Assembly: GCF_040372165.1 (NCBI RefSeq)
Contig: NZ_BAABWG010000001.1
Location: 186,001 to 250,000, forward strand
From: Hydrogenophaga sp040372165
Lineage (GTDB): Bacteria > Pseudomonadota > Gammaproteobacteria > Burkholderiales > Burkholderiaceae_C
DNA: 64,000 bases
Direction: 5' to 3'
Shown: one piece after another, positions 16,886 through 25,110 of the stretch
Layout of the letters: each line of letters begins with the position of its first letter
Position numbering within the stretch: the stretch's first letter is position 1
Program-made: the position numbers and the translations under genes
The notes under the pieces: generated by a model
What the model was told of the DNA's origin: nothing
Seen by the model: only the letters and a program-made list of their open reading frames with translations
Database searches by the model: none

Positions 16886-16908
16886 CCCGCGCGCTGCGCG
16901 GGTTACAA
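16880..16908 (+). terminator. Perfect 13-bp hairpin spanning the thiolase stop codon
   Basis: TTGTAACCCGCGC (16880-16892) and its exact complement (16896-16908) are separated by a 3-base loop. The stop codon TAA is inside the left arm. No T-run follows, so it may act as a transcript-end stabiliser or a weak terminator rather than a classical terminator. Confidence 0.6.
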
Positions 16909-16910
16909 CA

Positions 16911-16990
16911 CGCCCCCCGCGCCGCTTCGCGTCACCCCCCAGAGGGGGGCGATGCCTGTGGACCGGCGGAGCCGGATCCACGGCATCCTC
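16911..16990. repeat. Intergenic palindromic repeat, copy B
   Basis: It carries GCGCCGCTTCGCGTC, a CCCCCC-AGA-GGGGGG hairpin and GGACCGGC-GGA-GCCGGATCC, matching copy A at 15583-15659 block by block. It directly follows the hairpin at the thiolase stop and precedes the acyl-CoA dehydrogenase gene. Confidence 0.7.
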
Positions 16991-17065
16991 GAATCAGACA
17001 CGCGCTCCGGTGAGGCGAGGGCGTCGTGCTCTGTTCAATTTCTTTTTTCTTGGTGGATGACTTTC

Positions 17066-18889
17066 ATGAGCCTGCGACCCACTGTTGATTTTCTGTTGTA
17101 CGACTGGCTCAAGGCCGAAGGCTTGTCTGGCCGTGAGCGGTTTGCCGATCATTCGCGTGAAACTTTCGATGCCGTGCTGGACACTTGCGAGCGCATTGCG
17201 CGCGAAAAGTACGCGCCATTCAACCGTCTGGTCGATATCGAAGAGCCCGAGTTCGATGGCGAGAAAGTCATCCTGCCGCAGGCCACCCAGGATGCCTGGG
17301 ACGCGTATGCCGAATCCGGGATGCTCAGCGCTGCTCAAGACTACGACATCGAGGGCATGCAACTGCCCTACACGGTCGAGGCCGCAGCCAATGCCTTCTT
17401 TGCCATGGCGTCGGTGAGCATCGGTGGCGGCATGCTCACGGTCGGCAATGCCAACCTGCTCATGGCACACGGCACTGAAAAGCAGAAGCAGGTGTTTGCG
17501 CTCACCGAGTTTTCCGGCCGGTGGTCGGGCACCATGTGCCTGTCTGAGCCGCAAGCCGGTTCCTCCCTGAGCGATGTGGCCACACGCGCCACGCCCGATG
17601 GTGCCGATCATGCGGATGACCCGCTGGGCCCGCGCTACCGCCTCAAGGGCAACAAGATGTGGATCTCCGCTGGCGAACATGAGCTGACGGAAAACATCAT
17701 CCACCTGGTGCTGGCCAAAATTCCGGACGAAAACGGCAAGCTGGTGCCTGGCGTGCGCGGCATTTCGCTCTTCATCGTTCCCAAGAAGCTGGTCGACGCT
17801 GAAGGCAATCTCACCGGCGAGCGTAACGACGTGGCGTTGGCCGGTTTGAATCACAAATGCGGTTGGCGCGGTACCACCAACACCTTGCTGAATTTCGGCG
17901 AAGGCAAGTACCCGGTGCGTGGCGACAGCGGCGCCGTGGGCTACCTCGTGGGCAAGCCGGGCGAAGGCCTCAAGTGCATGTTCCACATGATGAACGAGGC
18001 CCGCATTGGCGTCGGCCTGGCGGCCACCATGCTGGGCATGGCCGGCTATCACGCCAGCCTGGACTATGCCAAGAACCGTCCGCAAGGCCGGCCGATGAGC
18101 AACGGCGGAAAAGACTCCGCAGCACCCCAAGTGCGCATCATCGAGCACGCCGATGTGAAACGCATGCTGCTGGCCCAGAAAAGCTATTGCGAAGGTTCGC
18201 TGGCATTGGGTTTGTATTGCGCTCGCCTCGTCGACGAGCATCACACGGCGGACGCAGAGGCGGCCAATGAAGCGCGGCTTCTGCTGGAAGTGCTGACGCC
18301 CATCGTCAAGAGCTGGCCCAGCGAATGGTGCCTGGAAGCGAACAGCCTGGCCATCCAGATCCATGGCGGCTACGGCTACACGCGTGACTTCCCGGTGGAA
18401 CAGTACTGGCGCGACAACCGCCTGAACATGATCCACGAAGGAACGCACGGCATCCAGGCCATGGACTTGCTGGGCCGCAAGGTTTTGATGGAGCAGGGCA
18501 AAGGGCTGGCGCTGCTGGCCGGCCGCATCAACGCCACCATTGAGCGCGCCATTCAGGTGCCGTCGCTGGCGGCCCATGCCAATGCCTTGGGCAAGGCTTT
18601 GCAGGACGTGGGCGCGGCCACCAAGGCCGCATGGGCCACTGGCGTGCCAGGCGAAGCACTGGCCAATGCCGTGCCCTACATGCAGGCCTTCGGGCACACG
18701 GTGTTGGCCTGGATCTGGCTGGACGTGGCGCTGTCATCGCAAGACAAGGCAGACGATATGGCGCAGAAAGGCCGTCTGGCGGCCGCGCAGTTCTTCTTCC
18801 ACTACGAGCTGCCCAAGATCGGCGCCTGGCTGCAAGTGGTCAGCTCGCGAGACCAGACCTGCGCCGACGTTCCTGAAGACGCCTTCTGA
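17066..18889 (+). CDS. Acyl-CoA dehydrogenase, long (about 600-residue) type
   Basis: A 607-residue flavoprotein of the larger acyl-CoA dehydrogenase class that also includes methylmercaptopropionyl-CoA dehydrogenase DmdC. Core blocks are MCLSEPQAGSSLSDV (FAD/substrate), KGNKMWISAGEHELTENI, NEARIGVGLAATMLGMAGYH, the IQIHGGYGYTRDFPVEQYWRD block and a C-terminal extension of about 130 residues found in this class. It oxidises acyl-CoA to enoyl-CoA for the hydratase encoded upstream. The ATG at 17066 (MSLRPTVDFLLYDWL) is chosen because it matches the family start and has GGTGG about 9 bases before it; the open frame continues upstream through repeat copy B. Confidence 0.93.
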   Translation: MSLRPTVDFLLYDWLKAEGLSGRERFADHSRETFDAVLDTCERIAREKYAPFNRLVDIEEPEFDGEKVILPQATQDAWDAYAESGMLSAAQDYDIEGMQLPYTVEAAANAFFAMASVSIGGGMLTVGNANLLMAHGTEKQKQVFALTEFSGRWSGTMCLSEPQAGSSLSDVATRATPDGADHADDPLGPRYRLKGNKMWISAGEHELTENIIHLVLAKIPDENGKLVPGVRGISLFIVPKKLVDAEGNLTGERNDVALAGLNHKCGWRGTTNTLLNFGEGKYPVRGDSGAVGYLVGKPGEGLKCMFHMMNEARIGVGLAATMLGMAGYHASLDYAKNRPQGRPMSNGGKDSAAPQVRIIEHADVKRMLLAQKSYCEGSLALGLYCARLVDEHHTADAEAANEARLLLEVLTPIVKSWPSEWCLEANSLAIQIHGGYGYTRDFPVEQYWRDNRLNMIHEGTHGIQAMDLLGRKVLMEQGKGLALLAGRINATIERAIQVPSLAAHANALGKALQDVGAATKAAWATGVPGEALANAVPYMQAFGHTVLAWIWLDVALSSQDKADDMAQKGRLAAAQFFFHYELPKIGAWLQVVSSRDQTCADVPEDAF

Positions 18890-19015
18890 TTCGCATCTGG
18901 TAGCGCAGTCCGGTAGCCATGGTGACAGGCCATGGCAGCTGGCTGCGTGACACTGCAAGGCCGGAGCAAAGGCGCTCACCTACAAGACTGAATATCCATC
19001 CAAGGAGACATCTGC

Positions 19016-19807
19016 ATGACCCGTACCGTTCACCAGCTCTTCGACCTCAAAGGCAAAACAGCCCTGATCACGGGTGGCTCTCGCGGCCTGGGCTTGCAAA
19101 TGGCGCATGCACTGGGTGAAGCCGGCGCACGAGTCATGATCAGCTCTCGCAAGGCAGATGACCTGGAGCAGGCCACGACCGAATTGCAAGGGGCCAACAT
19201 CGATGCGCGCTGGGTCGCAGCCGATGGTCAGAACCCCGAAGACATGCAACGGCTGGTGAGCGAGACCACCGGACGGATTGGTGAGATCGACATTCTGGTG
19301 AACAACGCAGGTGCCTCCTGGGGGGCACCGGCGGAAGACCATCCGCTGGAAGCCTGGGACAAGGTGATGAACCTCAACGTCCGCAGCTACTTTGTGCTCA
19401 GCCAGCTGGTGGCGAAATCGAGCATGATCCCCCGCCGCACCGGCAGCATCATCAATACCGCTTCCATTGCGGGCCTGGGCGGCAACCCGCCGGCCATGAA
19501 GACCATCGCCTACAACACCTCCAAGGGCGCGGTGATCAACTTCACCCGCGCACTGGCATGCGAGTGGGGCCATTACGGTATTCGCGTCAACGCGGTGGGG
19601 CCAGGTTTCTTCCCCAGCAAGATGACCAAGGGCACTCTGGAGTACCTGGGTGAAGACAATCTCAAGGCACACGCCCCCCTGCAGCGCCTGGGCGATGACG
19701 AAGACCTCAAGGGCATCACCTTGTTGTTTGCTTCCGATGCCGGCAAGCACATGACGGGCCAATTCATTGCCATCGACGGGGGTGTTTCAGCGGTGGCCGG
19801 CGGCTGA
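19016..19807 (+). CDS. SDR family NAD(P)-dependent oxidoreductase
   Basis: A 263-residue classical short-chain dehydrogenase. The cofactor motif TGGSRGLG is at 19-26, NNAG follows near residue 97, and the catalytic serine (NTASIAG) and YNTSK pair are present, as is the C-terminal GQFIAIDGGVSAV. The arginine following the glycine motif region (SSRKADD) suggests NADP preference. AAGGAGA lies 7 bases before the ATG. In this acyl-CoA gene run it may be a 3-hydroxyacyl or ketoacyl reductase; the substrate is not evident. Confidence 0.92.
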   Translation: MTRTVHQLFDLKGKTALITGGSRGLGLQMAHALGEAGARVMISSRKADDLEQATTELQGANIDARWVAADGQNPEDMQRLVSETTGRIGEIDILVNNAGASWGAPAEDHPLEAWDKVMNLNVRSYFVLSQLVAKSSMIPRRTGSIINTASIAGLGGNPPAMKTIAYNTSKGAVINFTRALACEWGHYGIRVNAVGPGFFPSKMTKGTLEYLGEDNLKAHAPLQRLGDDEDLKGITLLFASDAGKHMTGQFIAIDGGVSAVAGG

Positions 19808-19859
19808 TCATCAGACCTCTACACTGAGGCCTGTATCACCACAGCAACTTATTCAACGC

Positions 19860-20279
19860 ATGAAATTTGCCGTTCACATTCCCTTTGTGGAATTGCTGGG
19901 CTTCGAACTGATCAAGTTCGAGAACAGCGAAGCAGAAATCCGTTTTGCACCCAGGCTAGAGCATGACAATTCCTTTGGCGTGGTCCATGGCGGCGCCACC
20001 ATGACGCTGATGGATGTCGTCATGGCCCATGCGGCCCGCGCCAACGACGACCCACGTGGTGTCGTCACCATCGAGATGAAAACCAGCTTCATCAAAGGCG
20101 GCGTCGGCCCACTGCTGGCCAAAGGCAGCGTGCTCAAACGCACTGCCTCGCTGGCCTTTACCGAGGCCAAGGTTTACGACGAATCGGGTGACCTGGTAGC
20201 CCACGCCACCGGCACCTTCAAGTACATGAAACGCATCGTTCCAGGCAGCGGCCGCGAAGGCGCGGTGCCCAGCGACTGA
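19860..20279 (+). CDS. PaaI-type hotdog thioesterase
   Basis: A 139-residue hotdog-fold protein with the diagnostic NSFGVVHGGATMTLMD helix block and TIEMKTSFIKGG strand. Such enzymes hydrolyse short or aromatic acyl-CoAs to release CoA. I place the start at ATG 19860 (MKFAVHIPFVELLGFE), the usual family N terminus. No good ribosome site precedes it, and the frame is open 31 codons upstream into the preceding SDR gene, so an earlier start is possible. It sits between an SDR gene and an MDR reductase gene and may recycle CoA from dead-end acyl-CoAs. Confidence 0.88.
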   Translation: MKFAVHIPFVELLGFELIKFENSEAEIRFAPRLEHDNSFGVVHGGATMTLMDVVMAHAARANDDPRGVVTIEMKTSFIKGGVGPLLAKGSVLKRTASLAFTEAKVYDESGDLVAHATGTFKYMKRIVPGSGREGAVPSD

Positions 20280-20337
20280 CAGTAGCTCGGCCAAATCGGC
20301 CAACCTCTCATCCCCCTCACTTTTCCGGAGACAACCC

Positions 20338-21354
20338 ATGCCCACCAATCGCCAAGTCCTGCTCGACAACCGCCCCGAAGGCGAAGCCGTCGCCAGCAAC
20401 TTCAAAGTCGTCAGTGTTGACACCCCCGCCTTGACCGAAGGTCAGGTGCTGGTGCGTCACCATTACCTCAGTCTGGACCCGTACATGCGCGGACGCATGA
20501 ACGAGAGCAAGAGCTACGCTGCGTCGCAGCCGCTGGGCGAAGTCATGATCGGTGGCACCGTCGGTGAAGTGGTGGAGTCGCAGCACCCCAAGTACCAGGT
20601 GGGTGATCAGGTCGTTGGCATGGGCGGCTGGCAAGAGTACAGCGTTGTCAATGCCAACGAACCGGGCGCGCTGCGCAAGGCCGACACCACACATGTGCCG
20701 CTGTCCTACTACCTCGGTGCTGTCGGCATGCCCGGCGTGACCGCCTGGTATGGCCTGGTCAAGATCATCGAGCCCAAAGAGGGCGAGACCATGGTCGTCA
20801 GTGCGGCCACAGGCGCTGTCGGCAGCGCATTCGCTGCGCTGGCCAAGGCACGTGGTTGCCGCGTGGTCGGTATTGCCGGTGGACCTGAGAAATGTGCCTA
20901 TGCGGTGGCTGAGCTCGGCTATGACGCCTGCATCGACTACCGCGAACACAAGGACATGTACAGCTTGTCCAAAGCTCTCAAGGAAGCCTGCCCGAAGGGC
21001 ATTGACGGCTACTTCGAGAACGTGGGTGGCATGATCATGGACGCTGTGATGCTGCGCATGAACGCGTTCGCCCGCGTTGCCTTGTGCGGCATGATTGCTG
21101 GCTACAATGGCGAGCCCCTGGCCATGGCCAACCCGGCCTTGTTGCTGATCAACCGCGTCAAGCTCGAAGGCTTCATCGTCAGCGAGCACATGGAAGTGTG
21201 GGGCGAGGCCATGAAGGAGCTGGGCACGCTCGTGGCCATGGGCAAACTCAAGCCGCGTGAGACGGTCTCGCAAGGCATCGAGAGCGCGCCGGAAGCCTTC
21301 CTGGGACTGCTCAAAGGCAAAAACTTCGGCAAGCAGCTGGTCAAGCTGATCTGA
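20338..21354 (+). CDS. NADP-dependent oxidoreductase, zinc-free MDR (CurA-like) family
   Basis: A 338-residue medium-chain reductase. The N-terminal block VRHHYLSLDPYMRGRM, the dinucleotide motif SAATGAVGSAFAALAKARGCRVVG and YFENVGGMIMDAVM are typical of the leukotriene B4 12-hydroxydehydrogenase/curcumin reductase group, which reduces alpha-beta double bonds of enones with NADPH. The zinc ligands of alcohol dehydrogenases are absent. CCGGAGACAACCC precedes the ATG. The physiological substrate is unknown; the location suggests an unsaturated intermediate of acyl degradation. Confidence 0.92.
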   Translation: MPTNRQVLLDNRPEGEAVASNFKVVSVDTPALTEGQVLVRHHYLSLDPYMRGRMNESKSYAASQPLGEVMIGGTVGEVVESQHPKYQVGDQVVGMGGWQEYSVVNANEPGALRKADTTHVPLSYYLGAVGMPGVTAWYGLVKIIEPKEGETMVVSAATGAVGSAFAALAKARGCRVVGIAGGPEKCAYAVAELGYDACIDYREHKDMYSLSKALKEACPKGIDGYFENVGGMIMDAVMLRMNAFARVALCGMIAGYNGEPLAMANPALLLINRVKLEGFIVSEHMEVWGEAMKELGTLVAMGKLKPRETVSQGIESAPEAFLGLLKGKNFGKQLVKLI

Positions 21355-21461
21355 TCGTGTTGGGGCAATCGGTGAGGCGAGGCGCTTTGGCCCTTCGCCT
21401 TATCGACGCCCAAGCGGGAATCGGTTAGGGTTCCTCTGTCGCAAAGCAAGGATGTCCAGCC

Positions 21462-22397
21462 ATGTCTGAACTGATTCTTCACCAGTACCCCTTGTCACCG
21501 TTTGCCGAGAAGGCGCGATTGATGATGGGGCTGAAGCAATTGAACTGGCGCAGCGTGGAAATACCGCGTGTCATGCCCAAGCCCGATGTGGTGGCCTTGA
21601 CGGGCGGCTATCGCCGTACACCTTTGCTTCAGATCGGGGCAGACATCTATTGCGACACAGGTCTGATCGCCGATGTGCTGGAGCACCTCCAGCCAGAGCC
21701 GTCGCTGTACCCAGTGCTGCACAAAGGCATGGCAAGGGTGTTGGCGCAATGGGCCGACAGCACCTTGTTCTGGGCGTCGGCGGCCTACACGCTCTCGCCC
21801 AAGGGTGTGGCTGCGAAATTCGCTGACCAGCCGCCAGAGGCACTGCAGACCTTCGCTGCCGATCGCAAGGCCATGCGGACCAACATGGTGCAGCTTCGGC
21901 CAGCGGATGCGACGAGCGCGTATCGCAGCTATCTGCGCCGCATCGCATCGATGCTGGATCAAGATTTTCTGCTCACCGAGACACCGTGTCTGGCGGACCT
22001 GGCGGTGTATCACCCCCTGTGGTTCACCCGCACGGGAGGCCCTGCCATTTCCGACATCTTTGATGCCACGCCGGAAGTGCTGGCCTGGATGGACCGGGTT
22101 GCTGCGGTGGGGCATGGGCAGGCCACGCCCATGTCGTCAACGGAAGCCATTGAGGTGGCGCGCAATCATGTGCCAACCCCCATCCCAAGCGATGAGGTTT
22201 TTCAGGATGATCATGGCATCCCGCTGGGATCGCGCGTGACGGTGGCCGCCGAGAGCTTTGGCCCTGAGACCTCGGAAGGCGTACTCGTGGCTGCGACCCG
22301 AACCCGCCTGGTCATTGAGCGCACTGATGAGCGAGCGGGAAAGGTCCATGTGCATTTTCCGCGCGTGGGCTACGTGCTGCGAGCCGCACAAGCGTGA
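21462..22397 (+). CDS. Glutathione S-transferase family protein with C-terminal extension
   Basis: A 311-residue protein. Residues 1-80 form a thioredoxin-like GST N domain (LILHQYPLSPFAEKARLMMGLK), with the cis-proline region RRTPLLQIGADIYCDTGLI and a helical C domain (ADLAVYHPLWF). The last 90 residues or so exceed the normal GST length and form an additional beta-rich part (GSRVTVAAESFGPETSEGVL). The SPFAEK motif lacks the catalytic cysteine of Omega/Beta types, so the active residue may be the serine. Its stop overlaps the start of the next gene. Confidence 0.85.
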   Translation: MSELILHQYPLSPFAEKARLMMGLKQLNWRSVEIPRVMPKPDVVALTGGYRRTPLLQIGADIYCDTGLIADVLEHLQPEPSLYPVLHKGMARVLAQWADSTLFWASAAYTLSPKGVAAKFADQPPEALQTFAADRKAMRTNMVQLRPADATSAYRSYLRRIASMLDQDFLLTETPCLADLAVYHPLWFTRTGGPAISDIFDATPEVLAWMDRVAAVGHGQATPMSSTEAIEVARNHVPTPIPSDEVFQDDHGIPLGSRVTVAAESFGPETSEGVLVAATRTRLVIERTDERAGKVHVHFPRVGYVLRAAQA

Positions 22398-22879
22398 CCG
22401 CCAGTTCAGGCCTGCAGTGGTCTTGCCTGTCGTTCGGTGAGCTGTCGCCCCAGGCGCTCTATGCATTGCTCGCACTGCGCTCGGCCGTCTTTGTGGTCGA
22501 GCAGAACTGCGTCTATCAGGATGTGGATGGAAAGGATCCGCAGGCTTTGCATGTGATGGGCTGGCATGCCTCGGACACGGGCTCGCCGACGTTGCTCGCA
22601 TCGACGCGACTGCTGCCACCAGGGGCCAGCTTCGCCGAGGCCAGCATTGGGCGCGTGGTGACAGCGCCGGTCACGCGCGGGACGGGCCTGGGACATGAAC
22701 TCATGGCAAAGTCGATCGACTGCCTTTTCCGGCAGTGGGGTGTGCAGGACATCCGGATCGGCGCACAGTCACACCTGCAGGGTTTTTATGCCCGGCACGG
22801 CTTTGTTCGTGACAGCGATGAGTACGACGAAGACGGCATCCCCCACGTGGAAATGGTTCGCCGCGGCGACAGCCGTTGA
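22394..22879 (+). CDS. elaA: GNAT acetyltransferase, ElaA family
   Basis: A 161-residue member of the ElaA group of GNAT proteins. It has LYALLALRSAVFVVEQNCVYQDVDGKD, an ElaA hallmark, then the acetyl-CoA-binding RGTGLGHELMAKSI and the GFYARHGFVRDSDEYDEDGIPHVEM end. It starts with GTG (22394) overlapping the GST stop by four bases, so translation is coupled. The acetylated substrate of this family is not known. Confidence 0.9.
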   Translation: MTASSGLQWSCLSFGELSPQALYALLALRSAVFVVEQNCVYQDVDGKDPQALHVMGWHASDTGSPTLLASTRLLPPGASFAEASIGRVVTAPVTRGTGLGHELMAKSIDCLFRQWGVQDIRIGAQSHLQGFYARHGFVRDSDEYDEDGIPHVEMVRRGDSR

Positions 22880-22900
22880 CCCAAGAGGAGACGAGGAACA

Positions 22901-23809
22901 ATGATCAAGGATTTCAAAGGCAAGACCGCAGTTCTCACCGGAGCGGGCTCGGGTTTCGGACTGGAGTGCGGGCGCATCGGTGCAAAGCTGGGCATGAATC
23001 TGGTGCTGGCAGATGTGCAGCAGGACGCGCTGGACAAGGCCGAAGCCGAGCTCAAGGCGGCTGGAGCACAAGTATTGGCCATGCGTGTGGATGTCTCCAA
23101 AGCCGCGGAGGTGGAAGCACTGGCCAAGGCGACAAAAGAACGCTTCGGTGCGCCGAACTTTGTGTTCAACAACGCGGGTGTCGGCTCGGGCGGCCTGATC
23201 TGGGAAAACGAAATCCGTGACTGGGAATGGGTGCTGGGTGTCAACCTCTGGGGCGTGATCTACGGCGTGCACTGCTTCACCCCGATGATGCTGGAAGCGG
23301 CCAAGGCTGATCCTTCCTTCGAAGGCCACATCGTCAACACCGCGAGCATGGCAGGCATTCTCACGCCGCCCAACATGGGTGTCTACAACGTGAGCAAGCA
23401 TGCTGTAGTGGCGCTCACTGAAACCCTCTATCACGACCTCAATCTCGTCAGCGACCAGGTTGGTGCCAGTGTGCTGTGCCCTTACTTTGTGCCCACGGGT
23501 ATCAGCGCCAGCGAGCGCAACCGTCCAGCGGATCTGGCGGATCTGAAGCCAACCAAGAGCCAACTGATCGGCAAGGCCATGAGCGAGAAGGCCGTGTCAT
23601 CTGGCCGGGTGACCGCAGAGCTGGTGGCGCAGATGGTGTTCGATGCCATGAAGACCAATCAGTTCTATATCTATAGCCACCCCAAGGCACTCGGAAATGC
23701 CCAGTCGCGTTTCGACAATATGGTGCAGGGTGTCAATCCGGCTGATCCGTTCGAGGGCAGGCCGGAGGTCGGCGTGGCACTGCGGGAAAAGCTCCGCGAG
23801 GCCGACTGA
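22901..23809 (+). CDS. SDR family oxidoreductase
   Basis: A 302-residue short-chain dehydrogenase with TGAGSGFG at 14-21, NNAGVGSGG, the catalytic NTASMAG serine and YNVSKHAVV. The aspartate in VLADVQQDAL favours NAD over NADP. The C-terminal region after residue 200 is longer than in simple SDRs and ends in LREKLREAD. AGAGGAG-rich sequence lies upstream of the ATG. It is the last plus-strand gene of the acyl-CoA island and converges with the SEL1-repeat gene 12 bases away. Confidence 0.92.
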   Translation: MIKDFKGKTAVLTGAGSGFGLECGRIGAKLGMNLVLADVQQDALDKAEAELKAAGAQVLAMRVDVSKAAEVEALAKATKERFGAPNFVFNNAGVGSGGLIWENEIRDWEWVLGVNLWGVIYGVHCFTPMMLEAAKADPSFEGHIVNTASMAGILTPPNMGVYNVSKHAVVALTETLYHDLNLVSDQVGASVLCPYFVPTGISASERNRPADLADLKPTKSQLIGKAMSEKAVSSGRVTAELVAQMVFDAMKTNQFYIYSHPKALGNAQSRFDNMVQGVNPADPFEGRPEVGVALREKLREAD

Positions 23810-23821
23810 GGGACCCCGGGC

Positions 23822-24988
23822 TCAGGGCAGCTGCTCTCGCCAGAACTTGGGCAGCATGTCCACCAGCGGGCTTCGCTCGCGCTTGAGCTGGTGAACACCT
23901 GAAGCATTTCCGGGCACTGGGGTCGGCCCGGAAACCTCAGCCCATGCCAGCTGTCGCATCCATGCCAGGTCGACCATGCCGGTAGGCAACTGTCGAGCAT
24001 AGATCAACTCCAGCATCTTGCGCGCCTGGCTGCTCCCCTGTGCCTCAGCCTGCTGATACAGGCGCAGCGCTTCGGAATAGTTGGCCGGAATGCCGTCGCC
24101 GCGGTGGTAGCGCTGGGCTTGCTCGAACAGCTCAGCTGCGCGACTGCCTTCTGCCGCCACTTTGGGTGTTTTGCTGCTGGGCTTGACCTGCGCTGCCGCG
24201 GCCACTGGCCGCTTCAGGCGGGCACTGAGCTGGCGTGCGTTGCTGGCGGCCACCTCGGAGCGGCGTGCAAACTTCTCGAACCAGCTCAGTGCCTCCTCCG
24301 GCTGGTTGATGGCCACCAATGCCAGGCCCAGCTCGATGCCGGCGTGGAGGTTGCCGCCTTTGGCCGAGCGCTCAAGGAGCTCCTGATCATGGATGGTCAC
24401 CGGCGCAGGCGCGCCTGGTGTCGCGACTTCAATGGGTTGCAACCTGTCCTTCATCACCCACAGCAAAAATCGTGCGCGTGCACTGTCGACCCGGGACAGC
24501 CGGTCGATCCAGGGTTTGGCTTCCGCCGGTTTGGGTTGATCGGCGCAGCCCTCCAGGGCGCACCATGCCATGCCTGCTGCTGCGCGCGAGTCGCCCAGGC
24601 TGGCAGACCGTGCGAACCATTGCTCAGCCTCTGCCGAATCCTGAGGCGCGCCTGCACCATGCAGGTAGATCAGGCCAAGCGTGCGGGAGGCAACTGCCGA
24701 GCGGCGCCGGACTGTCTTGCTCGAGCGCTTGGACGCTTTGAGCGCGACATCCCGAAGCCGGTCGATGCTGCGCGTGTCTTCGCCAATGCCGTCGAGTCCA
24801 CCTTCGGCCAGATCGGGCTCCTGAACAGGGGCCAGGTCAAAGCCCTCGCTGTCGCCTGCAGGAGCCGATTGAATGGGCTCAGGTGGCGTCAACGTCGGTG
24901 CGGCAATCACCCCTGCCGATGCCACAGATGCGCCGATGGCAAGAACGACTGCTCGCAGTCCTTTGGGGCAAAGGGTTGAGTGACGCAT
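23822..24988 (-). CDS. SEL1-like repeat protein, secreted
   Basis: A 388-residue protein with a signal peptide (MRHSTLCPKGLRAVVLAIGA, cleavage near VIAAP). It has at least two SEL1/TPR-like units: GLIYLHGAGAPQDSAEAEQWFARSA (about 105-130) and AQRYHRGDGIPANYSEALRLYQQA (about 290-315), with a related segment near ELGLALVAINQPEEALSWFEKFA. SEL1 repeats serve protein-protein contacts. It lies 122 bases downstream of the CsgG-like gene on the same strand and is likely part of the same secretion system as an accessory. Its exact role is unknown. Confidence 0.85.
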   Translation of the reverse strand: MRHSTLCPKGLRAVVLAIGASVASAGVIAAPTLTPPEPIQSAPAGDSEGFDLAPVQEPDLAEGGLDGIGEDTRSIDRLRDVALKASKRSSKTVRRRSAVASRTLGLIYLHGAGAPQDSAEAEQWFARSASLGDSRAAAGMAWCALEGCADQPKPAEAKPWIDRLSRVDSARARFLLWVMKDRLQPIEVATPGAPAPVTIHDQELLERSAKGGNLHAGIELGLALVAINQPEEALSWFEKFARRSEVAASNARQLSARLKRPVAAAAQVKPSSKTPKVAAEGSRAAELFEQAQRYHRGDGIPANYSEALRLYQQAEAQGSSQARKMLELIYARQLPTGMVDLAWMRQLAWAEVSGPTPVPGNASGVHQLKRERSPLVDMLPKFWREQLP

Positions 24989-25110
24989 GACAGTGACTGA
25001 GCGTTAGGGTGTAGCAGGCAGTGAACAGGCCGCCGGTCCGAACATCATCATCATGATCATGCCGTCACCTGTTCATGTCCAGACCGCCTGGCCGAGCGGT
25101 GAGGTGAATG

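Noticed and set aside
16994..18697. Long minus-strand open frame opposite the acyl-CoA dehydrogenase
   Set aside because: Shadow frame; the plus strand has clear dehydrogenase blocks throughout.
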